A stretch of DNA of 64,000 bases, from positions 163,763,465-163,827,464 of the forward strand of contig CP136068.1 in the NCBI GenBank assembly GCA_032622095.1, written 5' to 3'. A program made the translations under genes and the position numbers. A model generated the notes under the pieces. That model was not told where the DNA came from. It saw only the letters and a program-made list of their open reading frames with translations, and searched no databases. Origin of the DNA: Siphonodentalium dalli. Lineage: Eukaryota; Mollusca; Scaphopoda; Gadilida; Siphonodentaliidae. Of this stretch, positions 46,245 to 56,670 are shown piece by piece. Within the stretch, counting starts at the first letter, position 1. The number at the start of each line of letters is the position of its first letter.

Positions 46245-47120
46245 GTGGAAAATCATCAGTTCTCCTGATATGTTGAGATTACATGTACATAGTCCTTAAA
46301 TATTAAATAAATCGAGTATACTGGACACATAGGTTCCAAATTATATTTATCGCGGACAGTAACATAATTCATTTAACGGTATATTATACCGTGCAAATTA
46401 CGGATTTGTTTGACAGTGATATTATACTGATAATTTGATATAGCAAACAATATTAAGTGTGATATTTGTTGCTTTTAGACCGAAAGACCGAAGTATTTGA
46501 CTGAAATGTAGAAATCAGTTGGGAATGGTCCACCATTAAAATGGGAATTTCCAATATTTGTAAATTCTGTTGATATAGATTCAGACTAAATAATGTATAT
46601 TTGTTACACGGGGGACTTTGCATGCAGGCAGTTGTATTATTTGTTAGTTAATTGCCAATCATGGATGTTATGTTAGGAATTTCCAGCGACAGTTTGAAAG
46701 ATTACGGTACCAGTTGAAAAATACAATCCAAGGCGAATGGGTACCAATAGGATTTTTCGGAAAGTCGTCGGATTTCTTCGTTGAGCCAACTGTGGACCCG
46801 CCATCTTCACGATATAGTTCTTTAGTTCTAGTGGGACTTTCCACACGTAAAGTATGAACTTACACACATTCTGTCCGATAGTTTGCGTGCTTAATAAGGG
46901 CAGACTGTTGCTATGTTCGCTTAGTATATATATCTTACCGATTCCTCAAGGGAGTTAAACCCCGCATGGAGTTTGACAGAATGTACATAAATCAGTTTCA
47001 TTCGAGCTATTACAGAATGTACATATATTTCAATATATGGATGTTCTCTAATCTAATTGCGAACGTTATATTTAGTTGTCTCTATTTATAATCCTATACA
47101 CAATTCATTTCGTATAGGAG
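46245..47120. other. presumed 5' flank of the three-exon gene
   Basis: No coding sequence recognised. Just before the ATG at 47121 the sequence atttcgtatag/gag could be a 3' splice site, so a 5' non-coding exon may lie in this stretch. Confidence 0.4.
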
Positions 47121-47229
47121 ATGCTTCTCGGAATTACTATCTACAGTCTGGTGCTACTTCTCCCACAAGTACCGTGCCACAGCAAGAAAGTTTCAGATTC
47201 GACGACAAATTACAAACAAAACTTTTACG
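47121..47229 (+). CDS. secreted cysteine-containing protein, exon 1 (signal peptide)
   Basis: ATG 47121 opens MLLGITIYSLVLLLPQVPCH, a clear hydrophobic signal peptide, then SKKVSDSTTNYKQNFY. The exon ends ...ttttacg followed by gtaagt (intron from 47230), a near-consensus donor, in phase 1. The next exon with a matching acceptor and phase is 49138-49311. It is too short to appear in a simple open-frame search. The product is unrecognised; I infer a small secreted peptide or prohormone. Intron 1 (47230-49137) contains a 35 bp array, a 76 bp array and a GTT repeat. Support comes from signals and phase only; transcript data are not available here. Confidence 0.6.
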
Positions 47230-47295
47230 GTAAGTTCCTTATTTTTTTTCTCTAGAACTCTAAAATCAGAGGATAATTTGTCCAGATCTGACCGA

Positions 47296-47965
47296 TTATC
47301 CTCGGCTTGTAAAGTGTCTGCGGACTCTTATTATCCTCGGCTTGTAACGTGTCTGCGGACTCTTATTATCCTCGGCTTGTAACGTGTCTGCGGACTCTTA
47401 TTATCCTCGGCTTGTAACGTGTCTGCGGACTCTTATTATCCTCGGCTTGTAACGTGTCTGCGGACTCTTATTATCCTCGGCTTGTAACGTGTCTGCGGAC
47501 TCTTATTATCCTCGGCTTGTAACGTGTCTGCGGACTCTTATTATCCTCGGCTTGTAACGTGTCTGCGGACTCTTATTATCCTCGGCTTGTAACGTGTCTG
47601 CGGACTCTTATTATCCTCGGCTTGTAACGTGTCTGCGGACTCTTATTATCCTCGGCTTGTAACGTGTCTGCGGACTCTTATTATCCTCGGCTTGTAACGT
47701 GTCTGCGGACTCTTATTATCCTCGGCTTGTAACGTGTCTGCGGACTCTTATTATCCTCGGCTTGTAACGTGTCTGCGGACTCTTATTATCCTCGGCTTGT
47801 AACGTGTCTGCGGACTCTTATTATCCTCGGCTTGTAACGTGTCTGCGGACTCTTATTATCCTCGGCTTGTAACGTGTCTGCGGACTCTTATTATCCTCGG
47901 CTTGTAACGTGTCTGCGGACTCTTATTATCCTCAGCTCGGAAAGTGTTTGCGGACTCTTATTTGT
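47296..47965. repeat. 35 bp minisatellite, about 19 nearly identical copies
   Basis: Unit ttatcctcggcttgtaacgt followed by gtctgcggactctta. Internal units are identical as far as I can read; only the first and last vary (aaagtg, cagctcgg). Lies in intron 1 of the putative gene. Such homogeneity implies very recent expansion. Confidence 0.97.
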
Positions 47966-48429
47966 CGTTATTTGTGTTTTATATGTTTTACTAGAAAATT
48001 GCCCGTCAACATTTACGTGTTAAGGCCACGTGGCGGATTGAGCTCAAAAATATAACTTCGAACACGATGTTTGGGTCACAAAAAAAACATGCATTTAAAA
48101 TTTAAATAAAGTTTACAGGATTGGCTCCTTTTAAACCCTCCACGCCCCTCCAATTTTGGACGCATTGGCCGTTAGCTGCAACTGTTCGGAAACCGACAAA
48201 AAACCGAGTGTTCATTTATTCACCATATTAAGACATTCAGCGATGCAAGGGTCATAACTCTATCAGTCTATATTGTAGTTTGCATATAATATACAGACCA
48301 AACTCCATACAGCGCCCTCTACGCTATCGCTGCGATATATGTATCTCAGCGGAGCGATGGGAGATAACTCTGCCTGGAGTTTGTGTACAGACATGTACGC
48401 ATTGTAAGGGTGTAGTTTGCATGACAGCT

Positions 48430-48690
48430 GTGACACACGTTGGATACAATTACATGTTGTATTTGCCTATAATGTACATGTTCGGGTGTCGCTTTCATGT
48501 TAGCCGGGAAACACGTTGGATACCATTACATGTTGTATTTGCCTATAGTGTACATGTTCGGGTGTCGCTTACATGGCAGCCGGGAAACACGATCGATACC
48601 ATTACATGTTGTATGTGCCTATAATGTACATGTTTCGGGTGTCGTTTGCATGGCAGCCAGGAAACACGATGGATAACATGCCATGTTGTA
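48430..48690. repeat. about 76 bp tandem repeat, three and a half copies
   Basis: Unit includes ccattacatgttgtatttgc and atgttcgggtgtcgc and gccgggaaacac. The open frames across it are artefacts of the repeat. In intron 1. Confidence 0.88.
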
Positions 48691-48997
48691 TGTGTCGAAT
48701 CTGCGAGAATATGTGGTGTGTCACTGTCACCGCTCCTGATCTAATTTGGGTCGGACGTGTGGGTGAAATTTATAAACATTGTACACTCGTGGCAGACATA
48801 TAGACAGACAAAGACAATATTGTAATATGTAAACAATAAATTGTGTTTGCTGTTACACATACTGTCATGACTGTCATAGTTTTATACGCACAAGCTCATT
48901 ACGATGTCTGTGTTTGGGTGCACACATTTGAACCTTGGTAATTATCTCATCGTGATGACAAAAGAAATGAATCTCCACTCGTGGCGCCACTTTTTGT

Positions 48998-49112
48998 TAT
49001 CGTTGTCGTCGTCGTTGTCGTCGTCGTCGTTGTCGACGTTGTTGTTGTTGTTATTTTTGTTGTTGTTGTGATGGTTGTTGTTGTTGTTTGTTGTTGTTGT
49101 TGTTGTTGTTGA
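48998..49112. repeat. (GTT)n/(GTC)n microsatellite
   Basis: gttgtcgtcgtcg then long gttgttgtt runs, just upstream of the acceptor of exon 2. Confidence 0.95.
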
Positions 49113-49137
49113 TCATGCTTTCTTTCTCTTCTATCAG

Positions 49138-49311
49138 GGTTTTCCGGTATAACGCTCTCTACTCAGTTGTGTCGACTGTGCTATCGTCTGCGAGACATGG
49201 AATGTTTATCCAGGTTTTGTGACGTCGCGCCGCTGTATACCCAGACAGTCAACGAGAATGATATGGTGCATAATTACTTTATCTACAGATCTTTCGCTCC
49301 GTGAATTAAAG
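49138..49311 (+). CDS. secreted cysteine-containing protein, exon 2
   Basis: The acceptor ctttctcttctatcag ends at 49137. The exon continues the phase of exon 1 (G+GG) and reads FSGITLSTQLCRLCYRLRDM, then ECLSRFCDV with four cysteines spaced C-x2-C-x6-C-x4-C, then PLYTQTVNENDMVHNYFIYRSFAP. TGA follows at 49302-49304. Seven bases later is a strong donor, aaag/gtgagg (intron from 49312). The exon is 174 nt, a multiple of three, phase 1 to phase 1, and exon 3 also needs phase 1. So either translation stops here (91 residues) with a spliced 3' UTR, or the TGA is a recent C-to-T change of CGA (it follows CCG, a CpG context) in a longer protein. I cannot tell which. Confidence 0.55.
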
Positions 49312-49334
49312 GTGAGGAAAATTGATCACTCTGG

Positions 49335-49590
49335 TCATTCTATATAAACCGCGCTGTGGGCATATAAACCGTAAACCGCGCTGTGGGCATATAATCCGTA
49401 AACCGCGCTGTGGGCATATAATCCGTAAACAGCGTTGTGGGCATATAATCCGTAAACCGCGTTGTGGGCATATAATGCGTAAACCGCGTTGTGTGCATAT
49501 AATCCGTAAACCGCGCTGTTGTCATATAATCCGTCAACCGGGTTGTGGACATATAATCCGTAAACCGCGTTGTGTCATATCATCTGTAAA
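49335..49590. repeat. 27 bp minisatellite, about nine copies
   Basis: Unit ccgcgctgtgggcatataat followed by ccgtaaa; complement of the array at 24245-24870. It continues for one unit after the inserted element (50212-50240). In intron 2. Confidence 0.9.
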
Positions 49591-49600
49591 CCACTTTGTG

Positions 49601-50207
49601 CACCCCCGTGTACGTGGTATCGCCAAACCCGAGGGTATCCACAAACCAGAGAATTGCGGTTTTGATAAATGAACATATCTTCCCTCAGATGAAGCTATAT
49701 ATCTCCCAGTTAAATGGTGATATCCACTATCCAAAACATACTATATAAACATATGTTCCCTCAATCTGTTATCGATCTGCGGCGTTGATACCCGAATGAT
49801 GGTGGGTACCCACACATATAGTATTTTTGCGAACCGCTCTGCAGGCTAGACAATTTTAATTTTAATTAAATATATATTTTTCTATTGATACACGCATTAT
49901 CCGCATTATATGACTGATAATTATGTTTCAAACAAACTACCTAACGTCAGAAAGTGTCTACTATTTATAATAAGATCGGAAATGAGTCGGAATTTCTATT
50001 AAATGTATCGGAGTGAGAGCAAGCTGTAGTCGCTATCCCATTGAGGGAACATTCCGCTTTGCGAAATTATGTTTTGAATAGTGAATATCACCATTTAACT
50101 GGGAGATATATAGCTTCATCTGAGGGAAGATGTGTTCATATATCAAAATCGTAATTCTCTGGTTTGGTGATACCCTCGGGTTTGGCGATACCACGTACAC
50201 GGGGGTG
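49601..50207. mobile_element. 607 bp foldback element, CACCCCCGTG family
   Basis: Starts CACCCCCGTGTACGTGGTAT and ends with the complement at 50207. Arms are about 49601-49850 and 49970-50207. Possible 5 bp target duplication TTGTG / TAGTG. Inserted in a minisatellite unit. The same termini bound the 3.16 kb element at 37392-40549. Confidence 0.85.
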
Positions 50208-50389
50208 TAGTGGGCATATAATCCGTAAACAGCTTTCTTGATGCATATAAGCTGTAAACCGCGTTGCGGACACGAGTTGTGACTACATATATGTTTGTTG
50301 TGAGGGTAAGTTTGTTATAAATTGTTTTGCTTTTGTTACTAATCCGGATCCACAAGGTGAGTGATGAACACAGATTCAACCAAAATGTT

Positions 50390-51085
50390 AATGTTAATAT
50401 GATTTACTGATGCCAGCAGCGCGGAGTACGTTAAAATGTTAATATGATTTACTGATGCCCGCAGCGCGGAGTACGTTAAATGTTAATATGAATTACTGAT
50501 GCCAGCAGCGCGGAGTACGTTAAATGTTAATATGATTTACTGATGCCCGCATCGCGGAGTACGTTAAAATGTTAATATGATTTACTGATGCCCGCAGCGT
50601 GGAGTACGTTAAATGTTAATATGATTTACTGATGCCCGCAGCGTGGAGTACGTTAAATGTTAATATGATTTACTGATGCCCGCAGCGCGGAGTACGTTAA
50701 ATGTTAATATGAATTACTGATGCCCGCAGCGCGGAGTACGTTAAATGTTAATATGATTTACTGATGCCCGCATCGCGGAGTACGTTAAAATGTTAATATG
50801 ATTTACTGATGCCCGCAGCGTGGAGTACGTTAATGTTAATATGATTTACTGATGCCCGCATCGCGGAGTACGTTAAAATGTTAATATGATTTACTGATGC
50901 CAGCAGCGCGGAGTACGTTAAAATGTTAATATGATTTACTGATGCCAGCAGCGCGGAGTACGTTAAAATGTTAATATGATTTACTGATGCCCGCAGCGCG
51001 GAGTACGTTAAAATGTTAATATGATTTACTGATGCCCGCAGCGCGGAGTACGTTAAAATGTTAATAGCCCGCAGCGCGGAGTACG
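50390..51085. repeat. 45 bp minisatellite, about 15 copies
   Basis: Unit gatttactgatgcccgcagc followed by gcggagtacgttaaaatgttaatat, with an A-run length variant (aaa or aaaa). In intron 2, ending some 60 bases before the acceptor of exon 3. Confidence 0.95.
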
Positions 51086-51143
51086 TTTTCGTTGTATACG
51101 GTATGTTTGAAAAGATGTGGTTATTATATGATTTACATGACAG

Positions 51144-51301
51144 GGGTTGGTGTGCTTGCTTACTATCAAAAGTTTAAAACACGTCAATTGGATGATTGTT
51201 CCGCGCAGACAGCTCCATGTTTTCGAACAATGTCTCGATTAGTGAACATTTTGCTGAATGAAGCTGAAATTTTCCCCGATATTCAGAATGCACTCGGCTA
51301 A
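51144..51301 (+). CDS. putative exon 3 of the secreted cysteine-containing protein
   Basis: The acceptor ttacatgacag ends at 51143; it has a weaker pyrimidine tract than exon 2's. In phase 1 the exon reads VGVLAYYQKFKTRQLDD, then CSAQTAPCF with two more cysteines, then RTMSRLVNILLNEAEIF and PDIQNALG, ending at TAA 51299-51301. The residue composition is protein-like and helical (LVNILLNEAEIF), unlike the surrounding arrays. If the TGA in exon 2 is absent, recoded or skipped, the full product would have about 145 residues and six mature cysteines. Splicing exon 1 directly to exon 3 also keeps the frame. This exon could instead be 3' UTR. Confidence 0.45.
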
Positions 51302-51355
51302 GATTGCAATTTGTTTTTGGAACCCTTCGTTGCTATAACGTTTATATAGAGAGTA

Positions 51356-51501
51356 ATCAATTGGTTTCGATGATAACATGATATAATTCACGAGGGTGCC
51401 GGGCCTGGTAAAACCCGAGTGAGCGGAGCGAACGAGGGTTTTACCAATAGGACCGGCTACCCTAGTGAATTATGTTACGTAATCATCGAAACCAATTGAT
51501 T
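51356..51501. mobile_element. foldback element, about 146 bp
   Basis: Arms aatcaattggtttcgatga ... aattcac(g/t)agggt ... and complement. The centre holds aacccgagtgagcggagcga. Non-coding. Confidence 0.85.
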
Positions 51502-52290
51502 ATTCTGTTTATTACACACTTTCAACCACTAAAATTTCCTAATGCTAAAGAGAAGATGTGACAAAATAATCCCACATTAGCCGATTCTCCCACTTTGAAC
51601 CCCAACGTACAGTTGCGCGTGCAGTTACGTGGATGGACACATAATTTAAATAATTGTGACGTAACGATACCGATTGACTCATTACTTTGATTCACTTTGG
51701 TGCGATTCATTTTTTAAAGTTTCGGAAATTACAGGATATTTTCTGTCATAATTGCTTAGGGCGGAACTGTCAAAAGGCGCATGCTCTCACCGGTGACGTA
51801 ATTCACAGGTGTGACATTATATTATCACTTTTAATTCACCAAGAAATCCTTATGAATCACGGCTAAGTGTGTAATAAATTGGAATAATCTATTATTCATT
51901 TTGGAGGAGAGTCTAGAAAATACGAGCAGACGACAGACGACAGACATATATAAGAACAAATAACGATGCCCCAAGGATTTATATAAAAATAGGAACAGAA
52001 CTCACGACACCACCAAACCGGAGTACAAGTCATTAATAGGAACAGAACGCCACACCACTAAACCGGAGTACAAGTCATTAATATCCAGCAATCTCTTCAC
52101 AAACTTGGTGACAAATTAATTATCGAAACAACAAACTATTCTGAACTTTCTCGCATAAGCATCGTCCAATATCTATCTGTGTCAAAATATAAAGGCATCT
52201 TGATGGTGTGACGACACCTAATATTCTATTATCTAAATACACTAGTTATATATAAATGTAACTGTAACAGCAAAAACTTGGATTATTCAG
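51502..52290. other. non-coding; short duplication at 51980-52085
   Basis: aggaacagaac...accggagtacaagtcattaat occurs twice in tandem near 51990-52080. Otherwise no gene. Confidence 0.5.
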
Positions 52291-52294
52291 AGCT

Positions 52295-52620
52295 GTTCAG
52301 TGCCTTTATATAGTTGTGTGGGATGGATGAGGGTCACGGGCCCCCTTTTCGGACGCCGGATTCGGGGTCTGTTACGGCGTATTCCAGACGCCAGACCAGC
52401 GTTCGCCGGATGCAATCGGACTCATATTTCAATGACGGATGCTTCCATTGATTTTCTTTCTCGACGTTAAACGCCGAAAACAGCCAAGTTTCGTCCGCTG
52501 ATTTATATTTCTTAGCTCGAACATAATATTTCCATAATTTACCTCCGTAAGTCGCGTAACTTAATCATTCCTATGCCCGATTTCAATTGCACTACATGGC
52601 TTGTTTCAACATCAGCACAT
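52295..52620. repeat. 0.35 kb dispersed repeat, copy 3 (uninterrupted)
   Basis: Matches 29840-30013 plus 30470-30570, without the inserted miniature element (empty TTAA at 52467-52470), and 23450-23805 in reverse. Confidence 0.78.
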
Positions 52621-52659
52621 ACCAGTATATGTATATATGTGTTCTCAGAATATATTTTC

Positions 52660-53290
52660 AGCCAAGAAGTTGAATCTTTCAGTCAAGCTGCTAATTCAAA
52701 TCATTACTATCCAATATATCGAGACTGATTCCGATGTATAATGGTAACTGTTGCTTCGTTTATCAGGTTATTTTCATGCGTCTGTTTTAGCCGGATTCCA
52801 GGGAATGGGGGTGGATCGTTGGCTCCATGGATGTACAAAACAGTCACATATATATATCTGCATAATCAACTTTATTTGTGCGATTTTTGAAACATACACT
52901 AAATTATTTCCAGGTTATAAAATAATAACTTTTTTAAATATGATCTCGTTTGGTAAATATACGTGGTTATATAAGCTCTGCGTCGATCCAGAAATTAGAA
53001 ATGTCTTGCTATATGTTGGATTGTAGGTGCTTTTTCTCTGTATATCTGAAAACAAGATTGTAAAAGATTAAGAACAAATTATATGTCTAATCAGCTGTGA
53101 TTTCTTTTCGAACGAAAATTGATTTAGATTCTCACATCCAGGTCCGGGATGAAGAGCGACAAATCTGAAAAGTTCAACGATATCGGATGATGATACTAAA
53201 ATATGAAATGAACACCGGTGTGTGTGTGCTCATACGTGTAGGATTCAGAACCAGAAATCCACGTCAACAATCAAGTGCTAATTGCACCAA
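52660..53290. repeat. 0.7 kb dispersed segment, copy D (reverse orientation)
   Basis: Paralogue of 30620-31460 with a single unit of the 33 bp repeat. Confidence 0.75.
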
Positions 53291-54294
53291 CGCGAATGCC
53301 AAATATACTAGCGTAGGTGCATCACTTCTGCGTAGGAAATAACCTCCTATAGGGAACTTCATTTATGACTGCCATCTTGGAAGCCATCCTCAATAAATAA
53401 AGGTTCACATGGAGGCAAGGTTTCATTGGGCTTGACTGTATAGCTTTGTTATTTGTTACAGATGAATACGAATAAGCGTTAGTGTGTCTATGTAGGCCAG
53501 ACATAGACAAACGTTCGTCAATGTATGACCCAACTGTGCATTTTATGCTTTTTTTAGGGAGTGTTAAGTTTACGATATTGTGTCCATATGATTGGCACCT
53601 CAAAATATGCCAACAGTTAATTTTAGATCGAAGAAGATCCTAAAATGTTTTAACAATTACATGTATGGGTGGTTTTCATGATACGATTGTTTGAAAAAAA
53701 AAAAAATTTGCGAAAAATACACTTCTCTCGACCAATACATCATGATAGACTGAAGTTTCTGTCTCAGTTGATGTTATTCGTCTGTATATATATCCGGTAG
53801 TGCTTAAAATCAGTTACAATGTGATATTTTTAATTATGTATAGGCACTGTGAGGAAATTTCAAATGTCCCCAAAATTGCAATAAAATATTTGTTTCGTGG
53901 TCGCGAAAATCGTAAATTTTAATTCGTCAACCTGTACAATATGTGCCAGAGGCCAACAAATAAAGTACCGAGATATTTCGAGGGCTCGTCCATGCAGGGT
54001 TAATTATTTTATGATTCTATCACCTGTACGGATAACGAATTGCTTTGGATTCCGGTCGAGTTATGCGGCAGCATGATATTCCCCACTATATATGTTTAAT
54101 TACTTATTGACGGATGTTACCAATTAACAGCTGCGATTGACCCCCTCCCATGGTGCCTGACGCACGAATAATGCTATAGACGAGCATCATTATTATCACG
54201 CAACAACTCAATTATTGAAAACTCCTCACCACTGCCCCCTCTTCTAGTATCTCATCCCCTTTATCTCTCTCGCTCTCGTCCTCTCTTCATATCT
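53291..54294. other. non-coding, paralogous to 31460-31935
   Basis: Shares stretches such as tccccaaaattgcaataaaa and cgagggctcgtccatgcagg with 31760-31900. No gene. Confidence 0.55.
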
Positions 54295-54355
54295 CTTTCT
54301 TTCTCTTTCACTATCTCTCTCTCTTTCTCTCTCTCTCTTTCTCTCTATCTATCTA

Positions 54356-54401
<46 letters not shown>

Positions 54402-54402
54402 T
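54295..54402. repeat. (CT)n microsatellite
   Basis: Long ctctctct runs with tctatc interruptions. Confidence 0.95.
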
Positions 54403-54678
54403 GTTTCTCACGACATCATCATTACTATAATTATAATATTTTCATTCCTTCCCGTCCGACCCTCCCTCTACACTTAATGAATAGCGGGCGCGAAACCAAT
54501 GGGGAGCAAACTTAATAACAGCCCTTGGGCTTGTTGTTTAATCCCCTTTCCAATCAATCGATCATCTATATTATTCTATTTTACTGTAAAATGTTTGTCA
54601 AATGTTTAAATATGTTATAATGATTGGAATAAATATGTTTACACCAAATTATTTTTCCGAAATCCGTACCGGCCTAAA

Positions 54679-55142
54679 CCCTTTACCCAACAAAACGCCC
54701 AGAAAAATAGCCCAAATGAAGCTGCAACAGTCTAAATTATCTTGGGTCTGTCTCAATAGAACCATACAAATATGGATATCATTGGAACCGGCTCATTGAC
54801 CACATTGTGATAGTTACAGTTATGCCTTGTGCCAATGCATTCCCTTATATATGCGAGTCGACCATATGTCGCCTCGTATATATAAGAGAATGCATTGGCC
54901 TAAACAAAATTAACACTTTTTACCATTTTTTTCTTACATTTTTCTTACATTCTTTAACAAATTTATAATTTGTTCTTACATTTTTTAACAATTTTTATAA
55001 TATTTTTCTACATTCTTTGACAAATTATCATTTTTAATATGTGTTAAGCCAATGCATTATCTTATATATGCGAGGCGACCTATGATCGACTCGCATATAT
55101 AAGAAAATGCATTGGCACAGGACCGTTTTGTTGGGTAAAGGG
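54679..55142. mobile_element. TTAA-type miniature element, 464 bp
   Basis: Ends CCCTTTACCCAACAAAACG and cgttttgttgggtaaaggg; inner hairpins at 54828-54902 and 55046-55122. Reverse-oriented relative of 27776-28201. Flanked by TAAA (54675-54678) and TTAA (55143-55146). The paralogue at 31931-31945 has the uninterrupted site gcgTAAAtgcagttataatc. Confidence 0.85.
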
Positions 55143-55637
55143 TTAATCCAGTTATAATCAAACAATTTGTATTCTGCGCGTTATGGTTATTTGTCTTCAA
55201 GTGTTTCGGTTAAAACTCGTAACCGTAATCTGAACAAGAGTTAGTTTTTATAATGTAATCCCACCAGTGGTCGAATACGTCTAGATTTCACCAATGTATT
55301 TCCATACAATTGATACATGTCTCGCTATCAGCAATTATATAAATAATGTATTGTCAGTGTGGGGACGCTATACATGTACATATACAATAAGAACCTAGCT
55401 ATGTTAGCCAAAATAATGTATTGTCAGTGTGGGGACGTTATACATGTACATATACAATACGAACCTAGCTCTTGGGAAACAAACAAATGGCAATCATGAA
55501 GAGAAAGTTGATTTTGATCAATTTCATTCTTCGCCCAATTGCAATACAACATTCTGACACCGCTGATACGTCTGTAGTCCCTGTGCTTTCTGGAAGAGTG
55601 GCCGACGCCGATTACAGTGATCGAGAACTAAAATTAA
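55143..55637. other. non-coding with a 72 bp tandem duplication
   Basis: aataatgtattgtcagtgtg...acctagct occurs twice at 55342-55475. The flanks are paralogous to 31940-32290. Confidence 0.7.
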
Positions 55638-55885
55638 CCCTTTTATGACGTGAAATTCGCTGGTGCAGCATTAAAGACCATGTGCCAATACATTATCTTA
55701 TGTATGCGAGTTTCGCACAGGCACCCTTGCATGTATAATGCACTTGCTTACAAGTTAAAGGTAAATATTGTTAGGCCAATGTATTCTCTGATATGCGATG
55801 CTCCGTACGGCAGACTCTCATATACAAGATAATGCATTGGTACAGGGTTTTCGCTAAATTTCAGGAAGCTCCAGTTATGTAAGGG
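55638..55885. mobile_element. old TTAA-type miniature element, copy 4 side, 248 bp
   Basis: TTAA at 55634-55637 and 55886-55889; ends CCCTTTTATGACGTG and ccagttatgtaaggg. Contains diverged hairpins. Orthologous position to 32298-32540. Confidence 0.8.
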
Positions 55886-56333
55886 TTAATGACTAATTTA
55901 AGAGGGACTCTACTCAAATGTTGTTGTTGTTTTTTATATGCTCTATTTCGTAGAATAAGATAACCATATTTCCTTATTTAACTGTATGGTCAGCACGAAG
56001 TAATGTTACAGATGGCAGATAAACCGGAATGCAAAATTAGAACGCTTGTGTTTGTATATATAATGTTATTACCTTCGATGTTTAAGTAAAATTGATCTTA
56101 TCTTAGATATTTGTAAACAGTTTTCAGTCAAATGTAACAAATAAATGTTGTATCATATGCATAATATACTCATTTATTATATTGTATAGTCCGTCAGTGG
56201 CTTGGCTTCACGCCCCGAACGACACACTCTTTAAAACATTTCTTCAAATATTTCCGTTATTTCGTCAAAAACACTTCTTCAAATATCTCCGTTATTTAGT
56301 TAATAAAAATATGTTCTTATTTTAGGATCACTT

Positions 56334-56400
56334 ATCAAAATGAGAGGATATGCATGGTGATCCCCCTTTCATGGGATCACCATATCCTCTCATTTTGATA
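56334..56400. repeat. 67 bp palindrome
   Basis: atcaaaatgagaggatatgc and its complement with inner ggtgatcc / ggatcacc; short centre. Confidence 0.9.
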
Positions 56401-56524
56401 TATGATCCTCCCTTCATTGAGCCACGAGTGACTCCAGAGACGAGGATCACATATTATATGATACCCTATCCTGCGGAGGATCAAATATTGTTTTATATCT
56501 ACACCCGTGAGCATGGCCTGATAT

Positions 56525-56670
56525 ATCTGCGTATACGTACCCCAACTCGGTATATATGTGCGTGTACGTACATCAACGCATATGTATGTGAACGTACCCT
56601 AACTCAGTACATGTATAAGTGTACGTACACCAACTCAGTATATTATGTGTATACATACCCTAACTCAGTA
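56525..56670. repeat. minisatellite next to the stop codon of gene copy 4
   Basis: About five units of the same family as 32545-32850, overlapping the last codons of copy 4. Confidence 0.83.

Noticed and set aside
47296-47965. CRISPR-like regular repeat
   Set aside because: The 35 bp units abut with no unique spacers and the context is eukaryotic intronic DNA; it is a minisatellite.
48280-48803. 114- and 76-residue frames with cysteines
   Set aside because: They coincide with the 76 bp tandem repeat in intron 1 and shift frame with it.
49302-49304. TGA in exon 2 as a selenocysteine codon
   Set aside because: Possible in principle, but I see no convincing SECIS-like structure downstream and a CpG transition or true stop is simpler.
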